This document shows, piece after piece, positions 14,846-23,728 of a stretch of DNA of 52,194 nt (positions within the stretch are counted from its first letter, which is position 1; each line of letters opens with the position of its first letter). Where the stretch lies: the NCBI GenBank assembly GCA_030427365.1, contig JAUHWW010000001.1:95963-148156 (forward strand). The letters run 5' to 3'. The translations under genes and the position numbers were made by a program. The stretch is from a bacterium (GTDB lineage Bacteria; Patescibacteriota; Saccharimonadia; Saccharimonadales; SZUA-47). Below the pieces are notes generated by a model. That model was not told where the DNA came from, ran no database searches, and was given only the letters and a program-made list of their open reading frames with translations.

Positions 14846-15412
14846 TTAGAAGGGCCAAGGGCGCATTTTCAGAGCCCAACCGAGGAAACTGACCGCTGGG
14901 TGGAGAATGAGGAACAAGACAAAGACGGTAATGTACTCAGCTAATTCAAGCCGGACGAACAAGAGGCTGAATAATAAGCCACCAACGATGTAATCAATCT
15001 GATCAAACGGGAACCAGCTGCTGCCTGACGGTACGCCGACCTGGCGCTTGAAAAAGCTTTTGACCGCATCGCCTAGTAAAGCGCCGATCCCAAGAACTGC
15101 ACCAAGTAAGATAACTGATGCGTCGGTATAGTCGATGCTACCGAGCTCTGCAAAATATTCGAAGTTACGAGCAATCAGCAGCTGGACGAGGCCAATTATT
15201 GCGCCGTTAACGATGCCAGCTGATAATCCGCGCCACGTCTTATGATCGCCAGTTATTCGATGTCCGCGGAAGCTTTTTCCGAGGTCTAACGGCGTGTTCC
15301 AGTACTTCTTGAGCGGCGTGTTGTTCGCCAAAATTGGCGCGGAATTCGCGCTGCCGGCTGGCCAGAAAAACCACAATGCAAATAGGAGCGTTTCCACTAA
15401 GCCTTTACCCAC
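14846..15412 (-). CDS. CarS-like CDP-lipid synthase (DUF46 family)
   Basis: 188 residues with about five membrane helices. The motifs GDHKTWRG and GDAVKSFFKRQVGVPSGSSW, with FPFDQIDY after them, are the catalytic signatures of CDP-archaeol synthase, an archaeal-type CTP:lipid-phosphate cytidylyltransferase distantly related to bacterial CdsA. It would make a CDP-activated lipid. Start GTG, overlapping the PHP gene by 16 bases. Third gene of the operon CDP-alcohol phosphotransferase - PHP - CarS. The lipid substrate in this organism is unknown. Confidence 0.85.
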   Translation of the reverse strand: MGKGLVETLLFALWFFWPAGSANSAPILANNTPLKKYWNTPLDLGKSFRGHRITGDHKTWRGLSAGIVNGAIIGLVQLLIARNFEYFAELGSIDYTDASVILLGAVLGIGALLGDAVKSFFKRQVGVPSGSSWFPFDQIDYIVGGLLFSLLFVRLELAEYITVFVLFLILHPAVSFLGWALKMRPWPF

Positions 15413-16059
15413 TTTTTTCGTTTCACATACCGATTATACTTTGGCGCGAGGATATCCAGAAGCGACGCTCTGCGGAAAGTGATGGTAGCTTTCTGAAGCT
15501 GCAAGGCAAGGTTTTTTGCCGAGGGCGTTTTCGCAACGGCAGTGTGCGTTTTACCAACAGCGTCAGCTCGGTGCGCGTCACTACTGCCGGCGATGGCAAC
15601 GGCGTGACGCTCAGCCCAGTCTAGTGCCTGCGCATCTTTCGGCTGCAAGCTGCGGCCGTTTGGCGCTTCGATGATGTCTACGAACTCCGCAATCTCATCG
15701 AGCGACTCAATACTTAAGCCCTTGCGAAGGGTTTCGAAGGGGTGGGGAACGTAGACCAGCCCACCTTGTCGCTTGATAGCTTGAGCCGTTTCTAGTGCTG
15801 ATTTTCCTGGAGCCACTCGCCGCGTAAGGAACAGGCCAATGATTTCTCCATCAGCCGTGGTTATCTCTTCGCCGACGATAATCTGCTTCCCTAATTGCGC
15901 ATATGCATCAAGTGCGAAATCGATGCGGTCGTGATCGGTAACAGCCACATAGTCGACCCGCCCAACAGCGAGTAGATCGGCGTACTGTTCGAGCGTGATA
16001 CTACCGTCAGGTGAGGCAATCGAATGCGTATGCAAATCAATGTTTAGCTTTTTTGCCAT
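15397..16059 (-). CDS. PHP-domain metal-dependent phosphoesterase
   Basis: 220 residues from the ATG that directly precedes KKLNIDLHTHS; an ATG six codons earlier is possible. The PHP metal ligands are all visible: DLHTHS, VTDHD, GEE, VPHPFE and SSDAH. Family members hydrolyse phosphate monoesters or nucleotide 3',5'-bisphosphates (YciV/RNase AM type). Its genes on both sides concern CDP-activated lipids, overlapping it by 23 and 16 bases, so a role in lipid head-group phosphate chemistry is a reasonable inference. Confidence 0.85.
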   Translation of the reverse strand: MAKKLNIDLHTHSIASPDGSITLEQYADLLAVGRVDYVAVTDHDRIDFALDAYAQLGKQIIVGEEITTADGEIIGLFLTRRVAPGKSALETAQAIKRQGGLVYVPHPFETLRKGLSIESLDEIAEFVDIIEAPNGRSLQPKDAQALDWAERHAVAIAGSSDAHRADAVGKTHTAVAKTPSAKNLALQLQKATITFRRASLLDILAPKYNRYVKRKKWVKA

Positions 16060-16714
16060 GGCTCTTTTTCTCTTCATGAGCGTCGATGATGTTCAATTCG
16101 CGTCCGATGATGATAAAGCGGCCGGCAGCCGTAAAGAGGTTTAGCGCGACGATGAGCTGCAATATTGATGGCAAAAAGTCCGTTAGTAATAAGCCAGCAA
16201 TCAGCATGACCATGCGCACTTCGTAGCGGGCGATACCATTTGAAAACGTGCGGTTGAGTGCCTGGGCATCGACTGTCTTTCCGGCCATTGCCATCTCGCC
16301 CTTCGCCTTCACATAGCTAACGAGCAAGCTTGAGCCTGCGAGAGCTGCGGCGAGCCACGCGCCGGCGTCTGGAACGTGTTTTGACAGGTATACGCCCAGT
16401 GCCGCATAAATGATAATTTCTTTCATCCGATCAGTGACAGCGTCAAAAAACATACCGAGTCGGCTTTGCGTTCCTTGCACACGCGCCAGGGCGCCGTCGA
16501 GCGCGTCGAGGCTCGCGAAAAAGGCAATGAGCGCTGCCGCTAGGACTGGCCGGCACGTCCACAGTGCCCATGCTGCTGGGATATGGCCCAGCAGGGAAAC
16601 AGTTGTAACATGCGCCGGTTTCAATTTGCCGCCAGAAATTTTGTTCAGCGCGGCAGCGAGCTTCATCATCAAGACTTTGCCGTGCGCGCTTAGAATTTTA
16701 CTCGGATCATTCAT
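16037..16714 (-). CDS. CDP-alcohol phosphatidyltransferase
   Basis: 225 residues with several membrane helices. The family signature D-x2-DG-x2-AR-x8-G-x3-D-x3-D is complete, from LDALDGALAR to FFDAVTDR. It joins a CDP-activated lipid to an alcohol or phosphate acceptor, as PgsA or archaetidylinositol-phosphate synthase do. The Lys/His-rich tail (HEEKKSHGKKAKH) overlaps the PHP start. A strong GGAGG lies six bases before the ATG. First gene of the lipid operon; together with the CarS-like enzyme it could make a complete phospholipid head-group pathway. Confidence 0.88.
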   Translation of the reverse strand: MNDPSKILSAHGKVLMMKLAAALNKISGGKLKPAHVTTVSLLGHIPAAWALWTCRPVLAAALIAFFASLDALDGALARVQGTQSRLGMFFDAVTDRMKEIIIYAALGVYLSKHVPDAGAWLAAALAGSSLLVSYVKAKGEMAMAGKTVDAQALNRTFSNGIARYEVRMVMLIAGLLLTDFLPSILQLIVALNLFTAAGRFIIIGRELNIIDAHEEKKSHGKKAKH

Positions 16715-16741
16715 TCGCCTCCAGTATACTTGTCATCAGAT

Positions 16742-17488
16742 ATGAAAGAAAGTGTACGAAGTGGTGGGCTCCAGCTCGCAGTCGAAGTAGAGCAAGCAAA
16801 AGGGGAAGGAAAACACCCGGCGGTTATTTTGCTGCACGGAAACACCGGCTGGAAAGATGAAGAGCATATAACCACACTTTCAAGAGAGCTAGTGGATGCA
16901 GGAATAACAGCTATCAGGTTCGACGCACCCGGCTCTGGAGAATCTGAAGGAAGCTGGGAGCATGATTATCGAGCAACGAACTACATACGCTCCGTAAAAG
17001 ATGTATACGATTGGGCCGTGTCAAATCTCAGCATCGATACAAGCAAAGTTGGCTTGTGGGGACATAGTATGGGCGGCATGGTTGCAATTCAGGCAGCTGC
17101 ACGCTGGCCAGCATGTATTTCTGCGCTTTGTGGTAGCCAGCCTTCAACAGGCAGATCTCCATCATCGGATGGTTGGGAAAAACAGGGCGGTTTAGAAAAA
17201 AAGACGCAAATATTTGGCACAATTTGGCTTCCTGCAGCGTTTTTTAAAGACAGGCTGCAGTATGATTCAGTCAAGACGGTGGCATCTCTGAAGATGCCAC
17301 AGCTCTATATAGCCGGCACCAAAGACAAGTATGTACCGCTAGCCGAGGCACAAGATATTTTCGATCATGCTGGGGGCAGTAAGCAGCTTGAAGTGTTCGA
17401 GACCGATCACTTCTACAAGAATGATCCAGAGATGCTTCAACGCATAAATGACGTCACGGTCTCCTTTTTCAGAGAACACTTGTTATAA
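16742..17488 (+). CDS. Alpha/beta hydrolase (dienelactone hydrolase/S9-like)
   Basis: 248 residues from the ATG after TATACT (16725-16730); the TTG four codons upstream is less likely. The nucleophile elbow is GLWGHSMGGM, the acid lies in AGTKDKYVP and the catalytic His in ETDHFYKN; the oxyanion region is LLHGNTGW. A cytosolic serine esterase or peptidase of unknown substrate. Its stop codon is embedded in the TATAAT box of argS. Confidence 0.85.
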   Translation: MKESVRSGGLQLAVEVEQAKGEGKHPAVILLHGNTGWKDEEHITTLSRELVDAGITAIRFDAPGSGESEGSWEHDYRATNYIRSVKDVYDWAVSNLSIDTSKVGLWGHSMGGMVAIQAAARWPACISALCGSQPSTGRSPSSDGWEKQGGLEKKTQIFGTIWLPAAFFKDRLQYDSVKTVASLKMPQLYIAGTKDKYVPLAEAQDIFDHAGGSKQLEVFETDHFYKNDPEMLQRINDVTVSFFREHLL

Positions 17489-17497
17489 TCATCAGAT

Positions 17498-19168
17498 ATG
17501 AGAGAAATGTTGCGCAAAGTAATTGCTGAAGCAGCCAAAGAGTTGTTCGATATCGATGTTGATGTTTCTTTGGAGCGGACTGACGAGCAGTTTGGTGACT
17601 TTGCGTGCAATATTGCCATGCAACTAGCAGGAAAGCTGAAGGGCAACCCTCGAGATATCGCGCAGCAACTGGCGGAAAAGCTTGCGAGTAGCGAGGCTAT
17701 TTCGACTGCTGATCTAGCAGGACCAGGATTCTTGAACATTACATTGACTGATGAAGCACTGCTCGAGATGAGCCAGGCACAGCCTGAGAGTATTTTAAAC
17801 GGACAGAAGATACTCGTTGAGTATTCAGATCCAAACCCATTTAAACCACTACATGCTGGTCATCTTTACACCACACTAGTCGGCGATGTGATTGCACGTC
17901 TCGTTGAGAATGCGGGTGCTGAGACGATTCGCTTGAACTTTGGCGGCGACGTCGGTATGCATGTCGGTAAGACAATGTGGGCGGTCATCAAAGAGCTTGG
18001 CGGGGAAGATGTCGAAAAGCTAAAGGCTTTGCCAACAGATACACTCGGCCTGTGGATGGGCCAGCGCTATGTTGAAGGCAACAATGCATTTGACGACGAC
18101 GAGGCGGCCAATGCCGAAATCCGTGAAGTGAACAAGCACGTGTATCAAGTGCATGCGGACGGCGACTGTGAATCATCGTTTGCACAAATCTATTGGTATC
18201 TTCGTGACCAGAGCTACGAGTTTTTCAAGCAGCTCTACGAAGAGTTGCAGGTAAAATCATTCGATCGATTTATTCCAGAAAGTGAAGTCGCCGCCCCTGG
18301 TTTGAAGGCTGTTCAGGAGCATACACCCGGTGTATTTCAGGAGAGTGATGGCGCGGTTGTGTTCAATGGTGATGCGCACGGTCTGCACACCCGCGTGTTT
18401 ATTAATAATGAAGGTCTGCCAACCTACGAGGCCAAGGACGTTGGCCTCAGCTTAACCAAATGGAATGACTACCATCCAGATCGTTCGATTATCATCACGG
18501 CGACTGAACAAAAACAGTATATGCAGGTGGTTATCAAGGCCATTGAGCAGTTCGAGCCCGATGCTGCCCATGCGACGACGCACCTCACGCACGGCGTGGT
18601 GAAGCTGACCGGCGGCGTGAAAATGAGCTCTCGCAAAGGCAATATATTGAGCGCGTTCGACATTTTGGAAGCGGCACGAGCAGCTGGCAAACAGAGCGGC
18701 CAGGCTGAGAATGAAGAAGTCGTACTCGCCGGGATAAAATACGCGTTTGTGAAATCCCGCCTTGGCGGTGACATCATTTATGATCCGAACGAGTCGATTG
18801 CGACAGAGGGGAACAGCGGTCCGTATCTGCAGTATGCGCATGCCCGCGCCCGAAGTATTTTGCGCAAGGCAGAAGATGCGGTTCAGAAGAATACTGATAC
18901 GCCTGACCTCAATCCAGCCGAGCGAACACTGGTGAGAAAACTTGGTGAATACGCCGAAGTCGTTGAGCAGGCAACCGCAGAGCTCGCACCGCACATCATC
19001 TGCACGTATCTCTATGAATTAGCGCAAACATTTAATCGGTTTTATGAGCAGACAAAAGTCATCGGTAGTGACAACGAAGCCTTCCGCCTCCATCTCGTAG
19101 ACAACTATGCTTCGACGCTCAAAAACGGCCTCGAACTGCTCGGCATCCACGCCCCAGAACAGATGTAG
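17498..19168 (+). CDS. argS: Arginine--tRNA ligase
   Basis: 556 residues, normal for a class Ic synthetase. The N-terminal Add-1 tRNA D-loop recognition domain includes FGDFACNIA (32-40). The HIGH motif is HAGH at 119-122 within SDPNPFKPLHAGH; the KMSKS-like loop KMSSR is at 375-379. The DALR anticodon-binding domain ends at the C terminus (FNRFYEQTKV). The TATAAT -10 box (17484-17489) leaves eight bases to the ATG, leaderless, and contains the TAA stop of the preceding gene. Confidence 0.97.
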   Translation: MREMLRKVIAEAAKELFDIDVDVSLERTDEQFGDFACNIAMQLAGKLKGNPRDIAQQLAEKLASSEAISTADLAGPGFLNITLTDEALLEMSQAQPESILNGQKILVEYSDPNPFKPLHAGHLYTTLVGDVIARLVENAGAETIRLNFGGDVGMHVGKTMWAVIKELGGEDVEKLKALPTDTLGLWMGQRYVEGNNAFDDDEAANAEIREVNKHVYQVHADGDCESSFAQIYWYLRDQSYEFFKQLYEELQVKSFDRFIPESEVAAPGLKAVQEHTPGVFQESDGAVVFNGDAHGLHTRVFINNEGLPTYEAKDVGLSLTKWNDYHPDRSIIITATEQKQYMQVVIKAIEQFEPDAAHATTHLTHGVVKLTGGVKMSSRKGNILSAFDILEAARAAGKQSGQAENEEVVLAGIKYAFVKSRLGGDIIYDPNESIATEGNSGPYLQYAHARARSILRKAEDAVQKNTDTPDLNPAERTLVRKLGEYAEVVEQATAELAPHIICTYLYELAQTFNRFYEQTKVIGSDNEAFRLHLVDNYASTLKNGLELLGIHAPEQM

Positions 19169-19171
19169 CTA

Positions 19172-19200
19172 TTGACAAAAGCAATATAATTTGCTATAAT
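19172..19200 (+). promoter_or_regulatory. Consensus sigma-70 promoter fused to a leaderless start
   Basis: TTGACA (19172-19177), 17-base spacer, TATAAT (19195-19200), then six bases to ATG 19207. The TTTGCTATAATGTAA core recurs at 48392-48406 and, in part, at 32747 and 24962. Confidence 0.85.
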
Positions 19201-19206
19201 GTAAAT

Positions 19207-19428
19207 ATGAAAGAAAATGATACAAATATCGAGATATTTCCTAGCCAAGCTGACATTGATGCTGAAAAAATAGCCACTTGGGAAGCTACACAAGGAAAAT
19301 GGAAAGCATTCATGGACGGAACTGATCATGCGGATCCTGCTGGGCTTGAACAGATTGAAGAAGATGCATCGAACGAAGTCTTTTTCAACATGGGTAACTA
19401 TCCTGGAAACAGAAACATCCGTTATTGA
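19207..19428 (+). CDS. Small acidic hypothetical protein
   Basis: 73 residues, soluble, rich in Asp/Glu, with no recognised family. It contains IATWEATQGKWKAFMDGTDH, which looks helical. The perfect promoter six bases ahead of the ATG is the best evidence that it is real. It sits alone between argS and the photolyase-like gene and belongs to a set of unknown genes in the window that carry near-identical consensus promoters. Confidence 0.6.
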   Translation: MKENDTNIEIFPSQADIDAEKIATWEATQGKWKAFMDGTDHADPAGLEQIEEDASNEVFFNMGNYPGNRNIRY

Positions 19429-19499
19429 ACTCCTAGGTGTTTCATAGGTCATTTCTATCTTGTACTAATGCGAGCGATACGGCACAATAGTGTTAATAC

Positions 19500-21041
19500 A
19501 TGAGTGGGCATAAAAATATTCTTTTGCTGTACCCGTATCAGCTTTTCAATGTTGATGAGCTGCCGGGTGATGCGGAGCAGGTGATTCTCGTCGAAGAGCC
19601 GTTGCTATTCGGCACCGACCAGCAATATCCAATGTTCATGCATCGCCAGAAACTCGTTTTTATGCGTGCAGCGATGCAGCGCTATGCGAAGGAAGTACTC
19701 TGGCCAGCTGGCTACGAGGTTGATTACGTCGAGTACCACCACATGAACGAAACCGGCGATATTGTGAACAAACTTTCGGGTGCCGAGACAGTCATGTACT
19801 TTGATCCAACTGATGATGTGCTCGGACGCCGGCTGAAGTCAGCGATCGAGGGGTTATCGAATAAACCGACGGTGCATATTCTAGAATCACCAAACTTCTT
19901 TCTCAAAAGAGAGGAGGTCGAGAGCTTTTTTGCAAACAAATCCAAGAGCTTCTTCACGACTTTCTACCAGTGGCAGCGTGAGCGATTCAACATCCTCATC
20001 AACCCAGATACGTATAAGCCAGTTGGAGGTAAACTGAGCTTCGACACGGAAAACCGCAAGCGATTGCCAAAGAATCATCATCTGCCGAGCTTTCAGGTGT
20101 ATGGCAGCAACGAGTATGTGAAAGAAGCCAAGGAATATGTTGCGCATCACTTCCCGGAGAACCCGGGCAGTATCGAAGATTTTCCGTGGCCGACGAATCA
20201 TGAAGAGGCAAGTGACTGGCTTGATGAATTTCTGGAGCATCGCCTCGATAATTTTGGCCCGTACGAGGACGCTATCGACGGCAGTGCGCCGTGGGTGTAT
20301 CACTCAGCACTATCCCCGGTTATTAACGCCGGTTTGCTCAGCCCTCGTGAAGTCGTGCAGCGAGCTATGGAGCGCCACGAGAAAAAAGAAGTGCCAATCG
20401 CTTCTTTAGAAGGTTTTATCCGACAAGTGCTCGGGTGGCGTGAGTATATCCGCGGCATGTATCTGAAGCAGCACGTCTCAATGCGCACTGGCAATACCTT
20501 TGCTCACAATCGCCGTCTGACAGCAGACTGGTACAACGGCACGACTGGCATTCCGCCAGTTGATGACGTCATCAACAAGGTAAAAACTCGTTCTTACGCC
20601 CACCACATTGAACGCCTCATGGTGGTGGGGAACATCATGTTCCTTAGCGAAATTCACCCGGATGACGTGTATCGCTGGTTCATGGAAATGTTCATCGACG
20701 CTTATGATTGGGTCATGGTGCCGAATGTCTACGGCATGAGTCAGTACGCCGACGGCGGCAGCATGGTGACAAAGCCGTACGTCAGCAGCAGCAACTACAT
20801 CCTGAAAATGTCACATTACGAAAAAGGTGAGTGGTGCAACGTTTGGGATGGGCTGTACTGGCGCTTTATCGAAAAGAACCAAGAACGCTTCAAGCGAAAT
20901 CCGCGTATGTCGATGATGGTGCAGCAGCTCGACCGATTAAGCGAAGAGCGCCGCCGCGTCATCGGCTACCGCGCTGATGATTTCTTGAACGCCAAAACTG
21001 ACAATTCCTTCGCTGAGCAGTCTGAGGGAGCTGAACAGTAA
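19500..21041 (+). CDS. Photolyase-related protein (FeS-BCP/CryPro family) lacking Fe-S cysteines
   Basis: 513 residues, the usual length of the prokaryotic (6-4) photolyase-related family. FAD-binding signatures are clear: GFIRQVLGWREYIRGMY, GNIMFLSEIHPDDVYRWFMEMFIDAYDWVM, VYGMSQYADGG and TKPYVSSSNYI. Family members normally carry a [4Fe-4S] cluster on four cysteines, several within the loop after the last motif. Here that loop is shortened to HYEKGEWCNVWDG and the whole protein has a single Cys (C446), so no cluster can form. Light-dependent (6-4) DNA repair is the family role; activity of this variant is uncertain. The ATG follows a weak CACAAT region with no SD. Confidence 0.9.
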   Translation: MSGHKNILLLYPYQLFNVDELPGDAEQVILVEEPLLFGTDQQYPMFMHRQKLVFMRAAMQRYAKEVLWPAGYEVDYVEYHHMNETGDIVNKLSGAETVMYFDPTDDVLGRRLKSAIEGLSNKPTVHILESPNFFLKREEVESFFANKSKSFFTTFYQWQRERFNILINPDTYKPVGGKLSFDTENRKRLPKNHHLPSFQVYGSNEYVKEAKEYVAHHFPENPGSIEDFPWPTNHEEASDWLDEFLEHRLDNFGPYEDAIDGSAPWVYHSALSPVINAGLLSPREVVQRAMERHEKKEVPIASLEGFIRQVLGWREYIRGMYLKQHVSMRTGNTFAHNRRLTADWYNGTTGIPPVDDVINKVKTRSYAHHIERLMVVGNIMFLSEIHPDDVYRWFMEMFIDAYDWVMVPNVYGMSQYADGGSMVTKPYVSSSNYILKMSHYEKGEWCNVWDGLYWRFIEKNQERFKRNPRMSMMVQQLDRLSEERRRVIGYRADDFLNAKTDNSFAEQSEGAEQ

Positions 21042-21098
21042 ATTTAGTTACATCTAGCTACCTTGTATATGTCATACTCTTTTTGAATAGGAGAGAGT

Positions 21099-22307
21099 AT
21101 GCTAGAAACTGCACATGATGAGATAAAAAAGGCAGCCAAAAAACTGCAATTAACAGATCAGGACATTGATGAGCTCTTGAAGGTTGAACACGAGCATCAG
21201 TTCAAGATTGAGCTCGATTCTGGCAAAACACTCGGCGCGTTTCGCATGCAGCACTCCAGCAAGCGCGGCCCGTATAAAGGTGGTATTCGCTTCCATCCTG
21301 ACGTAGATCTTGACGAAGTAAAAGCACTTGCAACATTGATGAGTTTTAAGACGGCAGCCGTGAACATCCCAATGGGCGGCGGCAAGGGCGGCGTGGTCGT
21401 GAATCCGCGAGAATTATCTAAAGAAGAAGTCGAAGAAATCGCTCGCAAATATGTACGTGGGCTGCAGGAACACCTTGGTCCACAGACCGATGTGCCGGCG
21501 CCAGACGTAAACACAAATGGTGAAATCATCGACTGGATGGTCGACGAATATAGCAAGCTGACTGGTGATGAAACGAAAGCCAGTTTTACTGGCAAAACGA
21601 TTGCTAACGGTGGCAGCGAAGGACGTATCCAGGCAACAGGCTATGGCGGGTATCTGGTCGTTAACGAGCTGCTTGAACAGATGGGGCGAGCGGATGAAGA
21701 GCTGACGTTTGCTGTGCAGGGAGCGGGTAATGTCGCTGAGTATTTTGTACGTAGCGTGCTGGATAAACGGCCGAACTGGAAGTTCATTGCTATCAGTGAT
21801 TCTTCAGCGACAGTTTACAGAAAAGACGGCTTAGACATGCACTCACTTCTTGCGTTGAAAGAAGGCAAAGGTCGCTTTTCTGATTACGAGGGCGGCGATG
21901 CAGAGGTGCGGTCGAGTTATGCAATTATTGGGCTGGAATGTGACGTGTTAGTGCTCGCTGCTCTTGGCGATGCGGTTAATGAAGGTAATCAAGATCAAGT
22001 CAAAGCAAGTATGATTTTAGAGCTCGCTAACGGGCCGGTTGATTCTGATGTGATGGAAGAGCTAGAGTGGCGCGATATATCCATCATTCCTGATATCGTT
22101 GCCAATGCCGGCGGCGTCATCGTGAGCTATCTGGAGTGGCAGCAAAACCTCGATGGCGAACATTGGCCTGAAGACACTGTACTGCGCAAGCTCGAAGACA
22201 TTATCGTCCCTGCAACCCGAGACATGGTGACGACGTCACGTAAAGAAAATGTAAATCTCAAAACAGCCGCCTTTATAAACGCTATAAAGCGATTAAAGAA
22301 CGCTTGA
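21099..22307 (+). CDS. gdhA: Glu/Leu/Phe/Val dehydrogenase, probably glutamate dehydrogenase
   Basis: 402 residues. Interconverts glutamate and 2-oxoglutarate with ammonia and NAD(P). The substrate lysines lie in GGIRFHPDVD and GGGKGGVVVNP, and the catalytic Asp in PAPDVNT. The Rossmann domain starts at VQGAGNVAEY, and NAGGVIVSYLEW is a late signature. An SD AGGAGAG precedes the ATG, so this mRNA has a leader. A stand-alone gene that would provide glutamate in an otherwise auxotrophic cell. Confidence 0.93.
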   Translation: MLETAHDEIKKAAKKLQLTDQDIDELLKVEHEHQFKIELDSGKTLGAFRMQHSSKRGPYKGGIRFHPDVDLDEVKALATLMSFKTAAVNIPMGGGKGGVVVNPRELSKEEVEEIARKYVRGLQEHLGPQTDVPAPDVNTNGEIIDWMVDEYSKLTGDETKASFTGKTIANGGSEGRIQATGYGGYLVVNELLEQMGRADEELTFAVQGAGNVAEYFVRSVLDKRPNWKFIAISDSSATVYRKDGLDMHSLLALKEGKGRFSDYEGGDAEVRSSYAIIGLECDVLVLAALGDAVNEGNQDQVKASMILELANGPVDSDVMEELEWRDISIIPDIVANAGGVIVSYLEWQQNLDGEHWPEDTVLRKLEDIIVPATRDMVTTSRKENVNLKTAAFINAIKRLKNA

Positions 22308-22362
22308 TTTTCTGAACACATTTCCGATACGCTTGAGGGACAACTAAGGAGGAGAATAAAAA

Positions 22363-22677
22363 ATGGTGAAAGATTTTCTCACGTTTGTGCGTGAGCAGGG
22401 AATTGTTGGTATTGCGGTTGGTATTGCCATCGGTGTGCAGGCAGCTGCGTTTGTTGGCACAATCGTTAGTGGTTTTATCAACCCGCTTGTGGGTGTTATC
22501 CTGCAGGGCACTGATTTAACCAGTATTGAATCAACAGTGACAGTTGATGGCGAGCCACAGGTATTTGCATGGGGCGTGATAATCCAGGCGTTTATTGCCT
22601 TCATCGCTACGGCTTTCGTGGTCTACTTCCTGGTAAAGCAGGCGAAGTTGGACAAACTCGACAAGAAAAAAGACTAA
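22363..22677 (+). CDS. mscL: Large-conductance mechanosensitive channel
   Basis: 104 residues, slightly short. An N-terminal amphipathic helix (VKDFLTFVREQ), TM1 rich in Gly/Val/Ala (IVGIAVGIAIGVQAAAFVG), a periplasmic loop, TM2 (GVIIQAFIAFIATAFVVYFL) and a Lys-rich cytoplasmic helix match MscL. The pentamer releases solutes on osmotic downshock. A strong SD AAGGAGGAG lies ahead of the ATG, and a terminator follows. Confidence 0.93.
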   Translation: MVKDFLTFVREQGIVGIAVGIAIGVQAAAFVGTIVSGFINPLVGVILQGTDLTSIESTVTVDGEPQVFAWGVIIQAFIAFIATAFVVYFLVKQAKLDKLDKKKD

Positions 22678-22689
22678 AACAATCACACC

Positions 22690-22735
22690 ACGGGGCTCTG
22701 CTCTTTGACTATGTCAGAGACACTAGCCCCGTTTC
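22690..22735 (+). terminator. Terminator of mscL
   Basis: ACGGGGCT (22690-22697) pairs with AGCCCCGT (22725-22732), with an inner CTC..GAG / GAC..GTC hairpin in the loop, followed by TTTC. The T-run is short. The next ~175 bases to msrB hold no gene I can support. Confidence 0.55.
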
Positions 22736-22922
22736 GTGCACATTTCGACTTTTTCTTGCCAGTGATTCGCTCGCCGTATGCTTGATACGACTCACTAGAA
22801 TAACTGACAAGAGAAAAGCCAAACTGCACAACGATGTGATCGTTTTAGCAATTGTTCCTGCGATGTGGAACCATGATATTTCTCACAATCAAAGGATGGG
22901 GTGATCGCGATATAATAGGTGT

Positions 22923-23318
22923 ATGGCGGAGCAAGTAAACAAAGATTTGAGCGACGAACAGAAAAGAGTTTTGCTCGAAAAGGGCACCGAAGCGCCGTTT
23001 TCTGGCGATCTGCTGCACAACGAAGAAGATGGTGATTACACGTGTGCAAACTGCGGCCAGGTAGTGTTTGGCGCGGAGACAAAGTTTGATTCGGGCTCGG
23101 GCTGGCCGAGTTTTTATGACGTGAAAGACACCAAAGCGGTCAAACTGATTGAAGATAATTCTCACGGCATGCAAAGAATCGAAGTGCAGTGCGCAAACTG
23201 CGGGGGGCACCTTGGCCATGTATTCAACGATGCACATGATCAGCCGACCGGCATGCGCTTTTGTATAAATTCTGTGAGCCTCGATTTTGCACCTGAGGGC
23301 GGGAAGAAGGAGGACTAA
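22923..23318 (+). CDS. msrB: Peptide-methionine (R)-S-oxide reductase
   Basis: 131 residues, normal. Reduces methionine-R-sulfoxide in proteins. Structural zinc cysteines C41, C44, C90 and C93 (two CxxC) and catalytic C114 in MRFCINSVSL are present, with the signature SGSGWPSFYD. The start lies six bases after TATAAT (22911-22916), leaderless. First gene of a three-gene unit with an unknown protein and a CapA-like protein. Confidence 0.96.
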   Translation: MAEQVNKDLSDEQKRVLLEKGTEAPFSGDLLHNEEDGDYTCANCGQVVFGAETKFDSGSGWPSFYDVKDTKAVKLIEDNSHGMQRIEVQCANCGGHLGHVFNDAHDQPTGMRFCINSVSLDFAPEGGKKED

Positions 23319-23320
23319 GC

Positions 23321-23728
23321 ATGTATCACACAACAACAAATCAGTCCTTGGCCATTGTGCTCGAAGGCCGTGAGCAGATGTGGGCACTACGCGCCAAAAT
23401 TACCATTGATAAAGCCGACATTACCTCCATCACATGGCATGGTCACTTCAACGAGTGGCCACGGCTGATTATCCGCATGCCTGGGAGCTATTTTCCGAAG
23501 TGGCTGATGGCAGGGAGTTATTGGTCGGATGATGGCTGGGATTTTGTCTATGCCAAAAACCCAAGCGGCATGCTTCGCCCTTCATTAGACGATGTGGTCG
23601 TGATAGAGACAAACAAGGATCGCTATCGCCGCATTATTGTTCAGCTGTCCAAAGACGAATATAATGATCTGAAGACGTGGTTTAACGAGGGGAAGAAAGG
23701 GAGTCGCAAAAGTGTTCCAGCTAAATAA
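23321..23728 (+). CDS. Hypothetical beta-rich protein
   Basis: 135 residues, soluble, with alternating hydrophobic strands (LAIVLEGREQMWALRAKI, SITWHGHF, RLIIRMPG) and the segment AGSYWSDDGWDFVYAKNP. The pattern suggests a PH-like barrel, but I do not recognise a named family. It starts three bases after msrB, with AAGGAGG upstream, so the two are cotranscribed. A Lys-rich end overlaps the next gene by 17 bases. Confidence 0.7.
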   Translation: MYHTTTNQSLAIVLEGREQMWALRAKITIDKADITSITWHGHFNEWPRLIIRMPGSYFPKWLMAGSYWSDDGWDFVYAKNPSGMLRPSLDDVVVIETNKDRYRRIIVQLSKDEYNDLKTWFNEGKKGSRKSVPAK

